Source: Sipunculus nudus
Lineage: Eukaryota > Annelida > Sipuncula > Golfingiida > Sipunculidae
Direction: 5' to 3'
DNA length: 64,000 nucleotides
Assembly: GCA_026874595.1 (NCBI GenBank)
Contig: CM049306.1
Coordinates: 23,049,019 to 23,113,018, forward strand
The notes beneath the pieces are model-generated. The model worked only from the letters and a program-made list of their open reading frames with translations, did not search any database and was not told the DNA's origin. A program made the position numbers and the translations under genes. Each line of letters begins with the position of its first letter. Position 1 is the stretch's first letter. Below are positions 60,501-64,000 of this stretch, piece by piece.

Positions 60501-61095
60501 TTAGGATCTTGGATCAAGTTTCTTCTTCAGTACAATGAATGCCTGTACATCTTTCCTCCACTTCAAGTACTGCTTGTATAAAGGATCCTTTAACATAACC
60601 TGCATATGATCAAATTGCTGATATGAAATTACAGATGATGGACCTCTAGCTAACTTTAAGGACTGTGTAGATGAATGTTCACTTCGTTCCACTGGGTCCA
60701 CAAAAGGAGGAAGGCTAACGTCTGTTTCTTCATCAGATGAAACAAATTTCACAAATTTATTGGCATCTAAATGTCTAAGATTGTCTAAACTTAATTCTTC
60801 AGAATGAGTGTGTGTCAGACAGAATCAACACTGTCCATAAAAGGAGGAAGATCAACAGCTGATTCCGTATCAGACTGCTGTGTATTTGTTATCACGCCGA
60901 AATAAAAACTAATGGGAATTTCCGTGAAGTCCTCAAGATCTCCTGAATATGACAATGAGTAATGGCTCTCAGCCTCTGTGTAGTCCTGAATTAACCTGCG
61001 TTTCCCTTCAAGGTTTTGCCTTTTTTTTGAAAGCCTTTAACTTTCTCCTGGATTTGCTCCTTCGTTTTACTGCTGCTTTTGTCTTACCCATATGG
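60501..61095 (-). pseudogene. Broken, unrecognised basic/acidic ORF
   Basis: On minus, a start near 61089 gives a short basic stretch (MGKTKAAVKRRSKSRRKLKA) that loses frame at an A8 run near 61027. The next frame reads through EGKRRLIQDYTEAESHYSLS to DLPPFMDSV and meets a stop near 60820. A third frame continues as SEELSLDNLRHLDANKFVKF to VSLPPFVDPVERSEHS, then QYLKWRKDVQAFIVLKK and stop at 60501. The motif LPPF(V/M)D(P/S)V occurs twice about 45 codons apart, each after an acidic Ser/Glu/Asp/Thr run. No family is recognised. It could be a decayed transposon accessory protein or host pseudogene; two introns are less likely because no consensus splice sites bracket the breaks. Confidence 0.5.
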
Positions 61096-61194
61096 CATTA
61101 AATTTGCCCTGCAAGGACAAATAACTAATATCATTTTACGACTTAACTGAATGGCTATCCGATTAAATGCTATTTAAATCTTATTTTTTTAAAT

Positions 61195-64000
61195 CAAAAC
61201 GGTGTATGTGCATGCTCCATTCAACAGTGAATATGGTGGGCCATGAAAATGTATATGTGCCCCATCCTTCACTCACTATAAGAAAGGGACATCATCTTTA
61301 CTTGTTTTGCCTGATTTATACTTTATTCAATTTATTGTCGGCATGCCTTAGGCCAAAAAAAAATTAAAGGTATGGTTCTCAGGCACCGCCCGCATCAATT
61401 TTAAACCCCCGCATCAAACATTTTTATTTGATTTTCAATAAAAACTTTCCAATTTTGAGCTGCTGCCGCTCCGACATTTCTTTCAAGAAGATTAAACCAT
61501 ATAATTTCCTTTGTTTTGTAGTGCTTTTACTTATTTAGCAAATTAAAACTGTTATTTTCATGCTTTTCCCTTATCATTTGACATTTTTATCGAAACATAC
61601 CAAAAAATTTAAAATAAAAAAAGCGCCCGCCCGCATTGATTTCTGAAAAAAAGTGCCTGAGAACCATACCTTTTTTTTTATTTTGGCCTTAAGTTGTTAA
61701 TTTTAAGGGCCGGTCACTGAATGAGCGTTCTCCATTCAACAGTGAATGTGGTGGGCCTCACACATGATAAAGTAACTATAAAGTATATGTGCCTCATCCT
61801 TCACTCACTCTAAGAATGGAACATGATCTTTGCTTGTTTTGCCCGCTTTATACTTTATTCATATTATTGTCTGTGTGCGCTTAAGTTCTTAATTTCCAGG
61901 AGCGGTCGGTGTATGAGCAGGCCCCATTCAACAGTGAATGTGGTGGGGCCTCACACACGATAAAGTATATGTGCCTCATCCTTCAATCATTGTTAGAATG
62001 GGACATGATCTTTGCTTGTTTTGCCTGATTTTTACTTTATTCAATTTATTGTCTGTGTGCGCTTATGTTGTTAATATAAAGTGCCGGTCAGTGTTGACCA
62101 TGCTCCATTCAACAGAGAATGTGGTGGGGCCTCACACACGATAAAGTATATGTGCCTCATCCTTCAATCATTGTTAGAATGGGACATGATCTTTGCTTGT
62201 TTTGCCTGATTTTTACTTTATTCAATTTATTGTCTGTGTGCGCTTATGTTGTTAATATAAAGTGCCGGTCAGTGTTGACCATGCTCCATTCAACAGAGAA
62301 TGTGGTGGGGCCTCACACACGATAAAGTATATGTGCCTCATCCTTCAATCATTGTTAGAATGGGACATGATCTTTGTTTGTTTTGCCTGATTTTTACTTT
62401 ATTCAATTTATTGTCTGTGTGCGCTTATGTTGTTAATATAAAGTGCCGGTCAGTGTTGACCATGCTCCATTCAACAGAGAATGTGGTGGGGCCTCACACA
62501 CGATAAAGCATATGTGCCTCATCCTTCAATCATTGTAAGAATGGGACATGATCTTTGCTTATTTTGCCTGCTTTATACGTTATTCAAGTTATTGTCTGCG
62601 TGCCTCAAGTTGTTAATTTAAAGGGTCGGTCAGTGTATGACCATGCTCCATTTAACAGTGAATGTGGTGGACCTCACACACGATAAATCATATGTGCCTC
62701 ATCCTTCACTCACTTTAAGAATGGGACATGATCTTTACTTGTTTTTCCTGCTATATACTTTATTCAAATTATTTTCTATGTGTGCGTTTTAGTTCTTAAT
62801 TTAAAGGGTCGGTCAGTGTATGACCATGCTCCATTCAACAGTGAATGTGGTGGGCCTCACGCACGATAAAGTATATGTGCCTCATCCTTCATTCACTTTA
62901 AGAATGGGACTTGATCTTTACTTGGTTCTCCTGCTTTAAACTTTGTTCAAGTTATTGTCTGCGTGCCTTAAGTTGTTAATTTAAAGGGTCGGTCAGTGTA
63001 TGACCATGCTCCATTTAACAGTGAATGTGGTGGACCTCACACACGATAAAGCATATGTGCCACATCCTTCACTTGCTATAAGAAAAGGACATGATCTTTA
63101 CTTGTTTTTCTGCTATATACTTAATTTCAAATTATTTTCTGTGAGTGCTTTAAGTTGTTAATTTAAAGGGTCGGTCAGTGTATGACCATGCTCCATTCAA
63201 CAGTGAATGTGGTGGGCCTCACACACGATTAAGTATATGTGCCTCATCTTTCACTCACTCTAAGAATGGGACATGATCTTTGCTTGTTTTGCCTGCTTTA
63301 TACGTTATTCAAGTTATTGTCTGTGTGCGCTTAAGTTGTGAATTTAAAGGACTGGTCAGTGTATGAGCGTGCTCCATTCAACAGTGAATGTGGTGGGCCT
63401 CATACACGATAAAGTATATGTGGCTCATCCTTCACTCACTTTAAGAATGGGACATGATCTTTACTTGTTTTTCCTGCTATATACTTTATTCAAATTATTT
63501 TCTATGTGTGCGCTTTAGTTGGTAATTTAAAGGGTCGGTCAGTGTATGACCATGCTCCATTCAACAGTGAATGTGGTGGGCCTCACACGCGATAGTGTAT
63601 ATGTGCCTCATCTTTCACTCACTATAAGAAAGGGACATGATCTTTACTTGTTTTTTCTGCTATATACTTTATTTAAATTATTTTCTATGTGTGCGTTTTA
63701 GTTGTTTATTTAAATGGTCAGTCAGTGTATGAGAATGCTCCATTCAACAGTGAATATGGTGGGCCTCATTCACGACTAAGTATATGTGCCTCATCCTTCA
63801 CTCACTATAAGAAAGGGACATGATCTTTACTTGTTTCCCCTTCTTTAAACTTTATTCAAATTATAATGTGTGCGCGTTTTAGTTGTTAAATTAAAGAGCC
63901 GGTCAGTGAATGAGCATTCTCCATTCATCAGTGAATGTGGGGGGCCTCACACACGAAGAAATATGTGCCTCCTCCTTCTCTCACTATAAGGAAGGGACAT
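61195..64000. repeat. Satellite array, about 181-bp monomer, 14 or more copies, runs off the window
   Basis: CTCCATTCAACAGTGAATGT (or a variant) recurs at about 61215, 61729, 61922, 62103, 62284, 62465, 62646, 62829, 63009, 63191, 63372, 63556, 63738 and 63921. Apart from the first interval, which contains a MITE, spacing is 180-193 bp. The monomer includes CACACGATAAAGTATATGTG, GGGACATGATCTTTACTTG and GGTCGGTCAGTGTATGA. Monomers from 61922 to 62465 are almost identical, so they expanded recently. Repeated 68-residue open frames here are repeat artefacts. Confidence 0.97.
61351..61688. mobile_element. MITE with TTA target duplication, copy 2, inserted in the satellite
   Basis: GGCCAAAAAAAAATTAAAGG then TATGGTTCTCAGGCAC at the left, and its inverse at the right ending ATTTTGGCC. 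TTA lies on both sides (61348-61350 and 61689-61691). It is the same family as 19190-19493, here 338 bp. The empty site GCTTAAGTTGTTAAT is visible in neighbouring monomers. Confidence 0.92.

Noticed and set aside
61938..62506. Three identical 68-residue open frames in a row
   Set aside because: They are the same satellite monomer read three times; other monomers break the frame.

Overview
The window is AT-rich, intron-dense animal DNA. Genes are split into many short exons with GT-AG introns, and the spaces between them are packed with transposable elements and tandem repeats. The encoded proteins (ARL3, a sideroflexin-2-like protein, IDH3B) are clearly metazoan. The abundance of foldback elements, small DNA transposons and a chromodomain LTR retrotransposon would suit a mollusc or other lophotrochozoan, but that placement is inference. 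No bacterial operon, CRISPR array or rRNA was seen.

Layout. 1-3.3 kb: two repeat copies, one foldback (GGTGGCGCCACC-array) element and one hairpin-ended Helitron/HINE-like element. 4.1-7.7 kb, minus: the first four coding exons found of a sideroflexin-2-like gene; its 3' exons were not found. 13.1-17.8 kb: two more foldback/hairpin repeat copies. 18.4-25.6 kb, plus: a complete six-exon ARL3. Its intron 2 carries a hAT transposon with a perfect 8-bp target duplication, which itself contains a hairpin-ended element carrying regularly spaced nuclear-receptor half-sites. 31.5-41.3 kb, minus: a complete ten-exon IDH3B, whose introns hold a mariner-type MITE, a MITE with a 9-bp target duplication, a MITE with a 7-bp target duplication, a tRNA-like SINE head and a 23-bp minisatellite. 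47.0-55.1 kb: a Gypsy-type chromodomain retrotransposon (minus) with 901-bp LTRs, lying between the inverted arms of a TIR element. 57.5-58.6 kb: another GGTGGCGCCACC-array element. 59.7 kb, plus: one good exon of a putative AhpD/CMD-like protein. 60.5-61.1 kb: a broken unrecognised ORF. 61.2-64 kb: a satellite of about 181 bp interrupted by a TWA-target MITE.

Gene context. ARL3 (small GTPase that releases lipidated cargo in cilia) and the sideroflexin (mitochondrial amino-acid carrier) are divergently oriented neighbours, as ARL3 and SFXN2 are in human; this looks like old microsynteny. ARL3 and IDH3B (TCA-cycle NAD-isocitrate dehydrogenase subunit) are convergent. All exon boundaries below were read by hand from splice signals and reading frame, and every internal exon phase closes.
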